A stretch of DNA of 64,000 nucleotides, from assembly GCA_914767715.1 (NCBI GenBank), contig OU612073.1:12586001-12650000 (forward strand), read 5' to 3'. Below, piece by piece: positions 26,701 through 40,100 of the stretch. Within the stretch, counting starts at the first letter, position 1. Each line of letters opens with the position of its first letter. This DNA comes from Membranipora membranacea. Its lineage: Eukaryota; Bryozoa; Gymnolaemata; Cheilostomatida; Membraniporidae. The notes below the pieces were generated by a model, which worked only from the letters and a program-made list of their open reading frames with translations, ran no database searches and was not told the DNA's origin. A program made the translations under genes and the position numbers.

Positions 26701-29700
26701 AGACAGCGCAGGTGATTATGTTCATGTTATTCCAAAGAATGAGCATAAATCCCAGACCAGTTACTCACACCTGTATAAACCTAAGGATAAAAATACTGCT
26801 GGGTCTGATATCAACACGGGACTGGTCTAAATCTCACCTTTGCAAACATAGTTTTTCCTGTTCCGGGAGGTCCATAGAAGAGAATGTTTCTATAGTAACC
26901 TTTGTTCATTTTGGTATGTTTAGTGGCAATAGCGACGTCACGTAACCTTGCTTCTAATTCAGGCTGTAAATAGGCGAATGAATAAAGAATACAGGACATT
27001 ATATTTAAACATAATACCCGGCTGGGTGTAGACATAGGTAATACAAACATTACTACACTGAATATTGCAGAAACAAACATGATTGTTATCCATTTTCAAT
27101 AACTATGAACTGTCTCTTCAGAACCAGACTCTATAGTAATACTTACTTTGAGTATTATACCTTCTAATGGATCTTTGGGTTTACTAAGAAGAGCTTGTGA
27201 GGTCTAAAAATTAAGCAAAACAAGAAATTTAACGAAGCAAAACAGGATCTCCTCCCAATCTGCAGCTAGTTTTCTGACTGACCATATAGCTGTTTTCCAT
27301 GTAATTTATCACGCATGTTTCATAACAATAACCTCTCGGTATTGTTTGCATAAATAGAGAAAATGGACATTGCAAAGTCTTATTAAGCAAAATAAATAAA
27401 CCAAACTACAGCTACATACCCTGATGGGGTTTTTGAGAAAACCAATAGCTGTGAGTCGAGAGGTTTCCCTGACTAGTGAAGGTTTTCCAAGTCGAGCTTC
27501 TACAAATCGGGCGGCTACACGCACACTGTTTTTGGCTAAGTATATACCTGCGGCAGCTACTGTGATTCCAGTCACCTACAAGCAGCAACGTGAAATAAAT
27601 TGCACATCAATTGTTCTCCAACTCGTGCAGACATTTTGTACAAGTTCTCACACACAGGGTAGGAGTATCAACATCTCAGAGTATCCGCATAAAATAGAGA
27701 CCCTGAGAGTTACTAAGAGTTACACAGAGACATGATAGAGAGTTACTCTGGGGATTTTAGTTTTCAAACTGTAGCCTCTTCCATTGACAAGTCCCAAGCA
27801 TATTAAACACAATTGATTAAAATTACTTATGCTGTTTCCACCTTGGACTTAGATGAGCTGTGGAGTAACTAATATCCAAGTTAATGTGATATATCGCTTT
27901 TTAAAACTTTTTAATATTGTATTGGTGATCATGTCTAATAGTTATTTTCACAGTTGAAACTTCCCAAATATTTGACGTTGAGTCGCAGTGACCTCTGGAA
28001 GTTCATTTTGGGGCAAAAAGTGCCTTTTTTAAATTGAGCCCTCTGAGCCTTGTATTTGAGGTATTTGATTAGTTTATGGTTTCACCAAATAGAGGAGGCA
28101 TGGCAATAACTGGAGGGGTGTACATTTTAGTGCAACTTTATGATTTTAGGCCTCCTGTCTTCGAGACTTGAAATTGATTTTTGCAATAGTAAAAGGGCCA
28201 TTTCTGACCCCTCATTACATGCGACCCCAATAATGCAGATACTAAAATCTCCACTTTATTCTACCATTTGGTCTTGTACTGTCACGTCCAGAAATAATCT
28301 TACCAGCTTACAGATTTTCCAGCCAAAATTCAGAAATTCAGAAAGATATCAGTCAAATTTGTTGTCAGCATGAGGAACAGTTGGAGATTGTCTAGGTTTT
28401 GATCGAAGCGATTGTTGATTATGCCGTGACATCTTGAGATATATGGATTTTTGTGGCTAAACCAGCTTTATTTGGTCCGAAACATGCACTCCTTTCCAGC
28501 CAAAAAGCTGAAGATAGGTTAAACAACTTGTTATACACACCAGCTTCCATTAATCTAGAGAATTTCCGAGGTTTTGATCGTGGCGTTTGATGATAAATTT
28601 AATAGTAGAGAAGTTATGAGCATAAACATTTCTCTTTCGATGCTAAACAATCACCCAAAAACGGAGATCCATTGTTGTACACAATGCGCTTTGCATGTAA
28701 TACTGCTTAGATTTTCATCACGCTTTTGCATAACGTATTTTACTGCATCATTTTGCCCGTTGCTGCCTATATGTTTTTAATGTGTTTTAGTTAATGTACA
28801 ATTAATCGAGTTAGAAACATGCAGTTTAAAAAAATTTGACATATTAAATATAAGTCAGACTACTGGCAACGTGTCGGTGAAAGAATCTTTGAGATGGGAC
28901 AAGTAGTTCCTGAGAAACTGAAAAGGCGATATATCACGTTAACCAAAACATACAAACTGGCATAGGAGCATGAATTGTTTATTTATGACTTGTCAAACTT
29001 ACGGCTGCGTAAAGTTTATTTCTGTCTGTTAGTAGAGCGTTACCTGCTGCTCCTATCACTGATCCTGCTGTTCTGTTATAAACAAGAGAGACAATGTGTA
29101 TAACATGATATCAGACTATATAGGCCAGGTGATGATGACTGAGCAGAGATGTATTCTGACAACCTGCATTTCTCGACCATGTTAATTCTGGAATACATCC
29201 AAGTGAGGGGAGTATTTGAGGGGGGATGATTATATGAGTGATCATATCATGTCAAGTCCAAAGTTAGCCTTTCTTGATATTGACTGAGACGAGAGCAGGC
29301 AACTCTAAATTATACAACAAAACATCAGTGACTTTTTTATCATTATCAGTTATCTAAACTCTGTTTATATACATCCTGTTGCGAAGCGTTATCGTTGCTT
29401 ACCGAGACCTCAGCAACAACCAACTACATCTTTACTAGGACCAGAGATATTTAAATACTAGGACCAGAGACATAAGATTACCTATCATCACAGCCGATGT
29501 ATCAGATCACTGCCTTTTACTCATATAACTGATAACGATATAAAACACTTACTTAATACCCTCCAGCACTGTCTCTCTGTACTCTTTAGCCTTCACCCTC
29601 GCCATCTCTAGGTTAAGATCTCTGTTCTCTCTGTCTATCTTAGCTTTACCTGAAAGCTCGGCCTCAATCCTCGCCATCTCATTTTTATGTCTCAGTTGTG

Positions 29701-32103
29701 CCTCATACTCCATCGATGCTTCAAATATAGTAGATATAACCTTGTTGACTTGATCTCTCATTGTATACTATCAATTCTAAGACTGGCTTATCTATGAATT
29801 CCATGCATATGACAAGGCAACATAATTGTGTATTGTAATAATTTTTGATCTGGCAATTCTACAACCTCTAACAACATTCTGAAAACATTTGAAGGAAATC
29901 TCCAAACTACCAGATGGATAACAACTTAGAGGAGTAAGTACTAGTTTAGTTTAGCCAGTTAGGGGCTGACCTAATATTAGCCTGTACCAATATTCACAAG
30001 CTCTGGTAGGTGTTAATGTAAAGAGAGTGAGTAAATGTAAGCTAACCATAAACTCCACTATTTCAGGTCTTTGAAATTTTTACCTCCTACAAAACCCTGG
30101 GACGAAACCTCATTTCAGTGAATGACAAAAAAAACCTGATGTCATAATAAAAAGTCAAGTTATAAGGGACTATCATTACTTTGCACAATCATATCTCTGG
30201 CTGAGACATACCTTTCCTCATCTGTTCTTGTTTGGAGACGCTCTCTTCCTGAGCTCGGAGTATGTCCTCTTGTGATTTACGAGTTTGAGCGAGCTGATCA
30301 TCATGCCTCTGTCTAGCTAGTTTATCTTCTAAATGTGATTTTCTCTGCTGAATTTGCTCCTCTGCCTGTGAAGCATCAAGAGAAATCACATATCACATCA
30401 AAATTAAAGCAGAAGTATTGCTGCACTAGTATATTTTCAGCATTTCCCTAATCCACCCCTTGTCAAGTAAATGAAATGTTTCTCTAATGATAGCGCATAC
30501 CAGGTGAAATTAATTTTTCCTATCAATCCCGACAGTGCCACTCATCTTACAATTTGATATGAGTTGACAGGGCATCTCAATACAGGATGGTGTGAGACTT
30601 CATGTGTTTACCAGCAGACACAGTTTCGGAACCCTGTCTTTTTTTCTCATCAGTGTTTATAGAATATGGCTCAAGGGCAGTAATGTCATCCGATCCATCT
30701 CAAGTATATTCTCAGGTAGAGATGATTGCCATAATAATACTCTCAAATGAGCTAAACTAAACTCTAGATTATATTCACTACTCTGTCTCATCTCTATCTC
30801 ATTTTTGAGTACTTAGACATACCTGTAGAGTTTTGCGTCTTTCCTCGTGCTGCATTCTAATTTGCTGATTCTTTGAGTCTTCAATCTGAGCTTCAATCAT
30901 TTTCGCTTGAGCAGAGATCTCTTGACGCTTAGTAACCTCTTGAGCCATGATAGCTTCAAACGCTTGGACGGCATACTCTGTAAAACGCAAATATAATTTG
31001 AACAGATACTAACGAGTGTTATTTTAAAACTGCAAACAATAGACTATGACGCCGACAAGGAAAAAAGAGACAATTATCTGAATACAGTAGCCTAGAGCAT
31101 ATTTTCATTATCGGAAATCGTGGTGAAACAGAAACATTGTTAACAGGAATCACGCAGAAATTGACGCTAGAATGATGCGTTTAGCAGGTAAGGATCTACC
31201 TCATTTTTTAAATCATTTGCTGTGTAAAGTTACTCGATGTACATTGGGTAGCAATCTTTTCCAAGCACACCATCTTTATCCATGGGTTGTGGATTTTGGG
31301 TCGGGATTTAAAAAATGCTATAAATCTTTAGCACAGCAGACTTGCTAAATCCCAGCTGCCCAAGGGTAGAGGCAATATGTTAAATATTGTCAGGATGCAT
31401 GCATTTATGACCTATGTCATGTGCACATATATTATATGGATTGATCGATAGCACTCAACACGAAGATGGGTATATGAATGTATATAACATTTATGAGCCA
31501 CCCGACTTGCTCCTTCGCACTTCCAACTGTTGGTTACTGTTACTTACTTAAGTAGAAATAAGTCATATTTAATTTAAGCAACGTCAAAGAAAGGATGGTC
31601 CACCCACTGCAGCATTGCTGTGCGCAATCCAGCGGTTGTCGTGTTATAGAGAAAAATCTCATCAACGGACAGCAGCACTTGTGACATGACACAGGCCAAG
31701 TTGCAAGCACAGTGACTATACTAATACTGTGAATGTGAGTATGACACACTGCAAAGCAATGAGTGCAATGTATGTGTGGGACACACACACTGCACTTCAC
31801 TCACACTCACTTGGGCTGTGCATGTCAGTTTACATTAGCATTATTTAAGCACTCACTAGATTTTTCAAGGTCTTTTGCAGCCGCAGCAGCTCTTTCTAAG
31901 GCAGTTGAGTCAAATCTATAAGCTGATGAAGCTCCTGCAGGTGGTTGGTTTGCTCCTCCTCCTGCAGCTGCTGAGGCAGCAGCCTGCCCTCCTCCTCTGT
32001 TTGGATCTCCTCCATCTGGTGGAGGCACTGCTGCACCCAGAAGTTGGGATATATTTTGGGGATCATTCTTATTTTTGCTTCCAACTCCAAATATCCAATC
32101 CAT
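23718..32103 (-). CDS. ATAD3: ATAD3, mitochondrial AAA+ ATPase, complete
   Basis: ATAD3 is an inner-membrane AAA ATPase that links the membrane to mtDNA nucleoids, cristae and cholesterol handling. Thirteen exons with matching phases, in transcript order: 32103-31857, 30977-30823, 30365-30212, 29718-29553, 29072-29003, 27575-27420, 27203-27147, 26963-26838, 25946-25822, 25574-25452, 25023-24856, 24371-24263, 23870-23718. They encode 602 residues (human ATAD3A about 586). Visible in order: N-terminus [10 protein letters not shown] with Gly/Ala/Pro-rich linker; coiled coil rich in Gln, Glu and Arg (about 83-245); hydrophobic membrane segment [10 protein letters not shown] (about 269-278); [18 protein letters not shown]; Walker A GPPGTGKT (366-373); Walker [10 protein letters not shown]; sensor 1 [19 protein letters not shown]; and EGLSGREI near the C-terminus. 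All catalytic motifs are intact. One intron (25947-26837) carries a dispersed repeat. Confidence 0.97.
26330..26695 (-). mobile_element. Dispersed repeat, copy 1 (inverted relative to copy 2)
   Basis: This ATAD3 intron segment matches 60,045-60,400 in reverse complement along its whole length. Shared landmarks include the palindrome TCGGAATTCCGA, the CTGGGCATG segments near both ends, and ATGCGCAAATTCAAGTCACG (read in copy 2 orientation). Similar sequence near both ends suggests degenerate terminal inverted repeats, so a non-autonomous DNA element is likely. It has no coding capacity. Confidence 0.8.
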
Positions 32104-32837
32104 GTTTTTATTTATTTCAATGTTCTAGAATCTTGTTATGCAAACCGGCTTTTGAATGAATGACTGACTGATGCAAAAAGTCCATGTGAATAGGAAGCTT
32201 TTGTACGCATGCGCACTAGACTTAGGTCCTATTAGTTGTGACGTCACATTGTTGCCTAGAGTTTTTATGCTAAAGCACTTGTGAGCAGTGCTTTTATCTT
32301 ATTTCCATCAAGAAAGCATCAATATTCAGGCCTACTCAGTACCATACAATGAGTCAATGCCACTGAAACTATCCTTAAAGGTATTCTGAATAATGCCTTC
32401 ATCTGACAGGTCTGTAAACTTTGCCTGAATCACATTGGATTGAGTATTTTACACATGTCAACCAGTACAACAATGTTGGAAAATACTAATCCTTTCACCA
32501 GTAGCTTCAATATCTTGACATATTTCTAGATAGGCCAGTTTATAAGCTGAAGATTTGAATGCCCCTCTAGCTGGTCACTGACCATATTGACTCCTTGGCT
32601 TTCATAGACTCTTGGCCAGCCTAAAGCAAGGTTTTTTTTTGACTGGATCCTACCTGAAAGACCATGTTCAAGGAGTAACACCTTACCATAACCCTCAGAA
32701 CCCAGTTACTTGATGATTTATGATATCTTTGTTTCCTATGCTCATGTCAAAACTTTGTTGTTATTATGCATCATCCTGTTAGTTCTCAATAAAGTCAGGC
32801 ACCATACATCCTACTTAACACATTGTGTGTGTTACAG
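32104..32837. promoter_or_regulatory. Divergent region between ATAD3 and the LRR gene
   Basis: Holds the ATAD3 5' end and promoter, and must contain or precede the missing first exon of the LRR gene. I found no ATG-bearing exon here whose donor has the phase needed by 32,838. Confidence 0.45.
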
Positions 32838-35649
32838 CACGACGATTGACTTCACTGATTCTTCTAGTCAGCCAAGAACATTCACCTCCGACACAGGAAC
32901 GAATGTACCTCTGATCCAGATCACTGCTCATGAGCATACACAGTCACAGACCATCGGCAAACCAAAGTTTCTACCTCAGGTATATCATAGCCTGATCAAA
33001 GATGTTCTTACTTTATTGAAAGCATTGTTGTTCAGTCATCATTTAAAATTTATTTGAAATTGGTGAGATCATAATGTTCATCAGTTGTTTGAAACAGATG
33101 ATCGGGTAAATGGAAATATAGATTGGGTAAACAAGCTGCTTTACCCCTGAGTTCTTAACGATACTCTAGGACAAAATTTTCCAGCTGGTCTGGTTGGGGA
33201 GGGATATTGAATAAGTCAGGTATCCAAGCACTACTCAGACATAAAGATTTGACATACACTGGCGTTTGAGATCCCTAAAGATTATGAGCTTAGTTAGGTA
33301 CCAGTCTTTTGTGATTACCACCAGTCCAGAGGGCATATATATGTTTTTGTACTCTGGCTGAGTACCTGTTCTAGCCCTAATTTAAGTTGATTTTAATGCA
33401 TTACTTATGTTGCGTATTTCACAGTTACCCTCACACAGATACAGATATACCGTATGGCATGAGCTCCGCAGCACCCAGGTTAAGGGTGACCAGCTGAAGG
33501 CCCCTCGAGTCAGGGAGGGTCCTGAGTCTAAGGAGGAGACATTTTATGAAGTGACTGATAATGGCGGTGCTCTCATACATCATGATAAGACAGGACAAGA
33601 GAAGGAGAAATACAGACATCAACAGGAGAACTGGGAGTCCTCATTGGTGGGTATTGTGATGCTTTCACATTTTTTTCATCTATATACAGTTATTCAAGTT
33701 TCCTGTAATGAAAACATATGTCACACGTTGCACCTCATATCCCGTTTTTAGTGCATGAGACCTGCCCTGCCTGTGATTCTCACTGTAAAAATGAGTGGTG
33801 CATGATATGACAGACCAAACCAGAACTGAGAAATTTTCATATAAATTTCATTTCTCGATTTAACTCATGACGGATAGCTGAAGCAGCAGGTGAAATTTGC
33901 ACTGACATATCAACAGAAGCCAACAGCCAGAAAATACATTTGAAGAATCAATGCTAGTGGCTTCAATGCCTTACGGTTGGGCAGTTTTTATCATCGTCAA
34001 CATTTTATGTATACCATTTTGTAGCGAGTGAATCTGTCATATCAGAAACTGGACCACACCTACCAGGTAAAGAACTTTATGAGGATATTAGAGAGGCTGA
34101 GATGTGCGGAGGAGGTGATCCTAATGGACAACTCACTGCATGATTTACACAACATTACATTTCCAAGGTACATGAGTGATGCTGGACAAATCCCATTGCT
34201 AGAACATGTTGACAATATTCCAACAACACAACTCTAACATGGAATTCCCCAAAAGTTTCATAGGAAATAACATTAAGTTGGATTGTGTCATGCTATGCTT
34301 CATTGCAAAATACTTCTGAGCAAAAACTTAGTTAGTTCTGTGATAAATTTGTCTTCGGTGTATACTTGTTGAGAAATTCATAATTGTAACTAAAGTAGCT
34401 TCATGCCTGCTATGAAGGCAATGGTGATTTAAAATCCTGCATCAAATTGATCATGTAGTAAAGTATACTCCCTCTATAACCATAATCTTACTGACAACTC
34501 TCTGCTGTAACGCTTGGAATACATGAGAATTCACTGATGATATTCATACTTCTGTCTGTCTTTTTAGATGTATCGTTGCAAACCTGTCCAAGAACCATTT
34601 CGTCTCTCTCAAGGTAGGATTTCATAAATCAAACACTACGTATGCGGTGGTCGCAAGATGAAAGACGGTTGTCAACAAGATTTAGATTCATAAATTTGAC
34701 ACTAAATTACTACCAAATCCCTGCTTAGATCGGTTACGGTTATAGTTGTCAAAGTGACAAAACATCAAGAATATAAACTGGAGGAAATAGATTGTGACGA
34801 TGAAACACCTTTCCATAGAAAAAGCTTTTCCTTTTCAATATTCTTACACATCAACAGGCAATGAAAGCATAATGTCAACTCTATAGCTATAACATATTTA
34901 TAAATGTTTGTCTCAATCATTTGTAGCAAATTCCTCATATGCCAGCTGTAAAGCACCTGACACTGCAGTTCAATCAGATAAAAGACTTATCAGGCCTCAA
35001 CAAGTTTCCAAAGCTGGAATCTCTCGATATGACAGGAAACGCTGTTTATTACAGTAAAACGTATCGCAGACGGTTAGTGTGATGGAAAAATACAACAACA
35101 AACTTTATGTGATGTGCTTCAGCTATTCTTTTTATTTGTTCTCTATTTTTTTCCAGTTACAGTAACATTTTCAGTTTATTTATACATTCAGTATCATGAG
35201 AACAGTAAAATTGATTGTATACAAGAAAGCAAAACATGGATAAAGTTTGTAAACATAAAATGCCTATGTTTGTATGTTGTTAAAATAAGACAGCAAGGTT
35301 GGAAAAATTGATTTGGCACGTTTCCTAGTCTGATGAGCTCTTCAAGACTGACTTCATGTTTTCAATGACAGCATATAAAGGGAATTGTAGGACACGATTT
35401 ACAAGGGTCATGGGCAAACCATTTGTTGCTCAACTAGTACAGAGTTGTCTCCCCTTTTTGAAGGAGAAGACAACCCATTGTTTCAGCTGGATCTGATTAC
35501 TATGTGACTTTTTTTTTATAATTTACAGGGTATTCCAAACTCTTCCTAATCTAAAGCTGCTGGATAAGATTATAAAGACTAAAGCTGACATGGAGGAAAT
35601 CTCTAAGGAGGATAGACAACCAGAAGCTTCCGCATGTGTCATGATGTAG
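32838..35649 (+). CDS. Leucine-rich-repeat protein with C-terminal CaaX box (5' exon unresolved)
   Basis: Function unknown. Exons with AG/GT borders and agreeing phases: 32838-32979, 33425-33646, 34025-34167, 34568-34613, 34927-35072, 35529-35649. They give about 272 residues after the missing start. The first 120 or so are polar and disordered. Then leucine-rich repeats follow, among them RVNLSYQKLD, VILMDNSLHDL, CIVANLSKNHFVSL, VKHLTLQFNQIKDLSGL and LESLDMTGNAVYY. They end in an LRR-cap-like YRRRVFQTLPNLKLLDKI. The last four residues are CVMM, a fit to the CaaX prenylation motif with Met favouring farnesylation, so the protein may be a membrane-anchored cytosolic scaffold. No in-frame Met occurs early in exon 32838. 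An open frame continuing upstream to 32,710 with a hydrophobic stretch is an alternative start but would skip a good acceptor. AATAAA at 35,656. Confidence 0.82.
35443..35474. repeat. Short hairpin, arms GTTGTCTCC/GGAGAAGACAAC
   Basis: Imperfect inverted repeat in the last intron of the LRR gene; same family as 52,539-52,570. Confidence 0.65.
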
Positions 35650-35655
35650 AAGAAA

Positions 35656-35661
35656 AATAAA
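35656..35661 (+). promoter_or_regulatory. Polyadenylation signal of the LRR gene
   Basis: AATAAA seven bases after the stop codon. This is unusually close, so a downstream signal may be used instead. Confidence 0.45.
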
Positions 35662-36420
35662 TAATTGATTTTATATTTTGATATATATTGATAACTTTTT
35701 AGTAAGCCAATATAAACAACAAAGTCATACCAACTATTGAATTTATGTGAGCATCACAGCATTCACAAAGTCCACATGTCCATTTTCTCAATACTCTCTA
35801 TTTCAGCACAATTTTTATACCATCAAATTTTTCCTCAAACTATTCACATTATATGATTATTTTGATTTTTTCCATATCTCTTTTTAACTCTTATTTGCTC
35901 ATTATTGACCCCACTCTGTTATGAGAGGATAAATAACCTTGCTCTTATACTAGACCCAAGGATACTTGGTCATATGTCTTCTGTCTTCCTTATTAGTTCA
36001 GGGAAGGCTTTAATTTGCTTCACTTAAGTTGGAGCATTAAAAATTACTCTTTTTAATCTAAATAATTAACTCTAAAACAAGTTGTTATTTCCATGTTTCA
36101 CACATACTATATTGGTTACAATTATAATCCATAGATTTTTGATGATTGTCTTTTCATTCCATATTCCTTTACTGTATTATGGTTGGTGGACGGATTATTC
36201 AAAGAATTGATAATCAATGTCAAGATGGAACCCAAATTGGATGGGATTCTGCCAATTATAACATTTTACATTTATAAATTTGAACTCTGGATCTCAGAAA
36301 CATAAATATTTGATGTTACATAACAAGGAATTTCTCAATAATTTCCAAACCTGTCAGCCCTCTACATAGAGCTATTATAATAACTCTATGGCCCTCTATC
36401 TCAGGGTGGGGCCGTCGAGC

Positions 36421-36452
36421 GAGAGGCAAAAGTCTGGGGGGCTCAGACTAAC
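36421..36452 (+). repeat. Copy of GC-rich short repeat family
   Basis: Core GGCAAAAGTCTGGGGGGCTC. Other copies: 3,650-3,680 (-), 51,795-51,826 (-) and a diverged one at 54,722-54,752 (+). Confidence 0.6.
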
Positions 36453-36624
36453 AAAGCTGATGTTGCATTTCCTACCCATTTATGCAATGCTGTGAAAATT
36501 TCACTGTGAGTTTTCCACATCAATCCACTGGTTATTTGAGCCTACAAGTGGACACTGGCTTTATGCACACACTTCATTATACATAATAATTCATTATTCA
36601 GTACATAGCCGAGGAGTCTATTCC

Positions 36625-36668
36625 ATCAAGGAGTTAGAGGCTAACTCTTACTACTCTAACTCCTTGAT
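36625..36668. repeat. Short hairpin, arms ATCAAGGAGTTAGAG
   Basis: A 15-bp arm at 36,625-36,639 is perfectly complementary to 36,654-36,668. The same arm core (CAAGGAGTTA) forms another hairpin at 37,624-37,649. Confidence 0.85.
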
Positions 36669-37121
36669 TCCATGAATGCAAGGTTTGAGTGAATTCACTG
36701 AACAATTTTTCTTCAAATAACAACTTGAATACCTTAATCTAGTTCAGCACTTCTTAAAATGTGTCAGCCTAATTGTTAAAATATTATTTCTAAATCAAAA
36801 TGTTTCCAGGGTCTATTCTTTTGAATTGAAAATGGAATATGTTGTTATGTCGTTAGATGTGTTGTGTCACAAAATACTTCATATTTTTCATTCATGTTAT
36901 CAAAACTCATCAAGTTTCTTTAGAACAAAAGATACACATAAATTGAGTACAAATTTCTTTAGGATAAATGTAACTATGTAACAAAAATTGTCTAACTTGA
37001 CCCAATCTCTTATTTCTTAAGACGCATTTGAAATGAAAAGATTCAATCACCTGTAAATAATTAGGTCAGACTTGACACTGCTCACGACTCATGTGAGTAA
37101 GATATTCCTTACAAGATCAAT

Positions 37122-40100
37122 ATGGAGCGCATGGAAAAGACAAGACAATCTCTACCAGCAAGATTACTGCACCGTCTCAGGAAAGGGATTCACAAAAACG
37201 AAAAAATAGATGAAGATGACCATGCTGTTGAAAAGTTTACTTCTACTACAACCGGTAAAAAAAAGGACAAAAAAGACATGAGACTCTCTTCACCACCGAG
37301 TTTCACAACCACTAAGGAGAGAATTACAAAACCAAAACAGAAACAAACCGAGGTCGAAAGGTTGAGACGCATGAGTACGGCGAGCAAAGATTCCGGTTTC
37401 TCCTATGGTAATGATATGAGCAGTGTGCTACCTGATATATCCGATATATCAGAACCCATCAGTGAGGATGATGAGGGTTGGCTTGATTCTCTAGATGTAT
37501 CAGAAGATCCACAGACCTTTGATGACCCTCCAGAGGAGTTTTATGAATTCATTGAAAGGTAATCGAAAGAATTGATGAGACATCTTCGGCTTAGTTTGGT
37601 AGCCTATATCTACTAGATATGGAGCAAGGAGTTATCTCTAACTCCTTGCCTTGAGCAAGTTTTATTGTTTTGCAGTGTTAATGTGTTTAGGAAAGCTCAA
37701 ACAGCAAGACCATAGTCTATTTGCAAGACAGTTTAGATCAGATCTAGCAATTTTTTAAGCTATTCAACTCAATAGACAGTTTTCTGAGCTCCGATTTAGG
37801 CCTCAATTTGGAGTTGTCCTCTCTCCAGTTTGGTACTTTTAACCCACGCCGCATAGGAAAACGTGCTGAAAAGAGGGTTATCTTGAAAACCGCTTATAAT
37901 AGGATAAAAATTAATTTTGATTCAGAATCTGCAACATTTGAAACTCATGTGGGCATAGTTTGGGAAATAATTTTAGTATTTGGATAGTCAATTATAGCTG
38001 TTTTATTAGTTATTAGTTATTGTTTAGCTATTATTATGTTTTGCGGACAATTTGGCAGAATTTTTCATGAGTTTCGTCACTAAAAGTAAGATTGATCGAC
38101 ATTCAAGTCTCCAACGATTTGGAAACCCTGGCTCACAGAGTTTCCAATGGTGCAGACTCTGAATCAAAAATAATTTTTATCCTAGCATAAGCGGTTTTCA
38201 AGATAGGGTTTTTCCTATGCGGCATTGGTTAAAAGTACCAAACTGGAGAGAGGACAACTCCGAATTGAGGCATAAATAAGAGCTCAGAAAACTGTCTATT
38301 TCTAAAATCCCACACTGGGATTCCGACCCGGGACTGTTAATTTTTCATAGGCATAGAGATCAGGTTCAGGCTTCATAATGATGGAAATCTATAGAATAGA
38401 GTGTATTCTACAAGGTTCAGGATTGTGTAATACTTTGCTACCTCAAGTATCTTATTTCCTTTTCAATGGTATTTCTGAATATCATGTTTAGTTGCAGCTA
38501 TTCAAATCACTTGACTTGCTATCTAAACCACTGTTGCAAGTGATTAATTACCCCATATCACAAGACTTGTATCATATAGTGCATCCCTAGCCTTGTCACC
38601 CCTGGCAGCGCTGACAAGGCTAGTGCATCACAGCTTACATAATTAAATCCATTCAGTTAAAATAGTTTGAGTATATAATATTGATAGTCCAAGTCAGATG
38701 GTCGCAAGGTACCCTAAATCCTCATACTGAGAATGTGATACATCCTATAGACTAGAATGTATTCTAGAAGTATGAATGTGAGGACCTCCTGTGTGTGAAG
38801 CAAGCTGCTAAAACTGAAACTGCCACTTATTGATATAATATTAAATTGATAGCAATTTACGAAGGAGGGGGGGGGGGTGGCAGCCATTTCGCCATTTGAC
38901 GAAATGCAGTGGATTCTTTTACGGTTGGTAATGCAATGGTGTTGCTAACAGAAAAAAACTCAATTTTCTACCAATTAACAGCTGCCAAATATTGTATATG
39001 TGTTTTTGAACCCAAAAACCCTCTGGACAAATTCACATCGGACATCATCACAAAACTAATTAAAGATGTTTTAGTGTTAATCTGTCGAGGAGACGTGATA
39101 CACCAAACCATCCTATTCCCTGGAACTTAAAAATCAAATATATCACTCACTAATGACCCAGAGAGATGCAAGAAAAGTTAGTGTTTTCTTTTTGCTTTGA
39201 TATGAACAATGGTTGACTCTTTGCTTTCCTAAACACTCTGTTTGTCAAATTTTGCAACAACACTTTTTTAACTTCTTGTTTTAGGTTTGCGAAGGAACAT
39301 AATCTCAAGAACTTAAGCTGGGCTCCTTCTGGTAAAAAGAATGGGGGATATGTCATATTTGGGTCAGACTTAAGTCCAGAAATCATCAAACAATTTGCCA
39401 AAGTCTCACCGAGACGACTTTTGAACCTTCCAATTCAATTTGTCAGCTCAAACTTTGTCAGCCAGAACCTCAGTGGTCGGATAGTTGAATACACCTGCAA
39501 CCAATTCAATCAACCAGTTAGATGGGAAGGTAGTGAGACAACAACATGTGAACTTATAATTTCTGCGAAGGAACCTCACAAGACTGGTCGGCAACGACTA
39601 TTTGCTGTCACATCAGCACATCTGCTTCTCACCGATCAAGAAATGCTTCCTTTTGAGTCTGAAGACCTTACTAATGATGACAACCCCCAACACTTGAGAA
39701 TAAAGGAGCTTCGAGAAGAAGTGAACAAACGCATGGACAGACATGTATATGCACTGCAGTTTAGGACCACTGAAGAAACTCAAAGCCTCCATCTTAGCCA
39801 CCCTCCATTGTTCTCATATCGATACTATCAGGATATTGATGTTGGTGATGACCAAAACTCCAAACCTTTCATGAATGACATCGCAGTGTTCCCTATCGAA
39901 CCCGAAAACATAATCACGCTAAAACAAGCTCTGCTGCAAGACCACTGCCGCTTAGATTCTATGAAGCCCCTCTCTCCAGTTTTGCTACAGAAGATGGTCG
40001 ACAGGCAAGTGAAGATATATGCCAAAGGAAGGGAGGGAAAACTGTGGCCTATGCGTCAAGGTGTCCGTGCTATCGGCCATCACATGTCCTTTAAGCTGAC

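Larger units (their letters stand above)
35662..37121. other. Intergenic region before protease paralog A
   Basis: No gene is visible. It contains a copy of the GC-rich short repeat (36,421-36,452) and a hairpin with 15-bp arms (36,625-36,668). Confidence 0.6.

Noticed and set aside
32710-32837. Upstream start for the LRR gene with a hydrophobic segment
   Set aside because: It ignores a good acceptor at 32,837 and would give a membrane leader inconsistent with a CaaX-ending cytosolic protein; kept only as an alternative.
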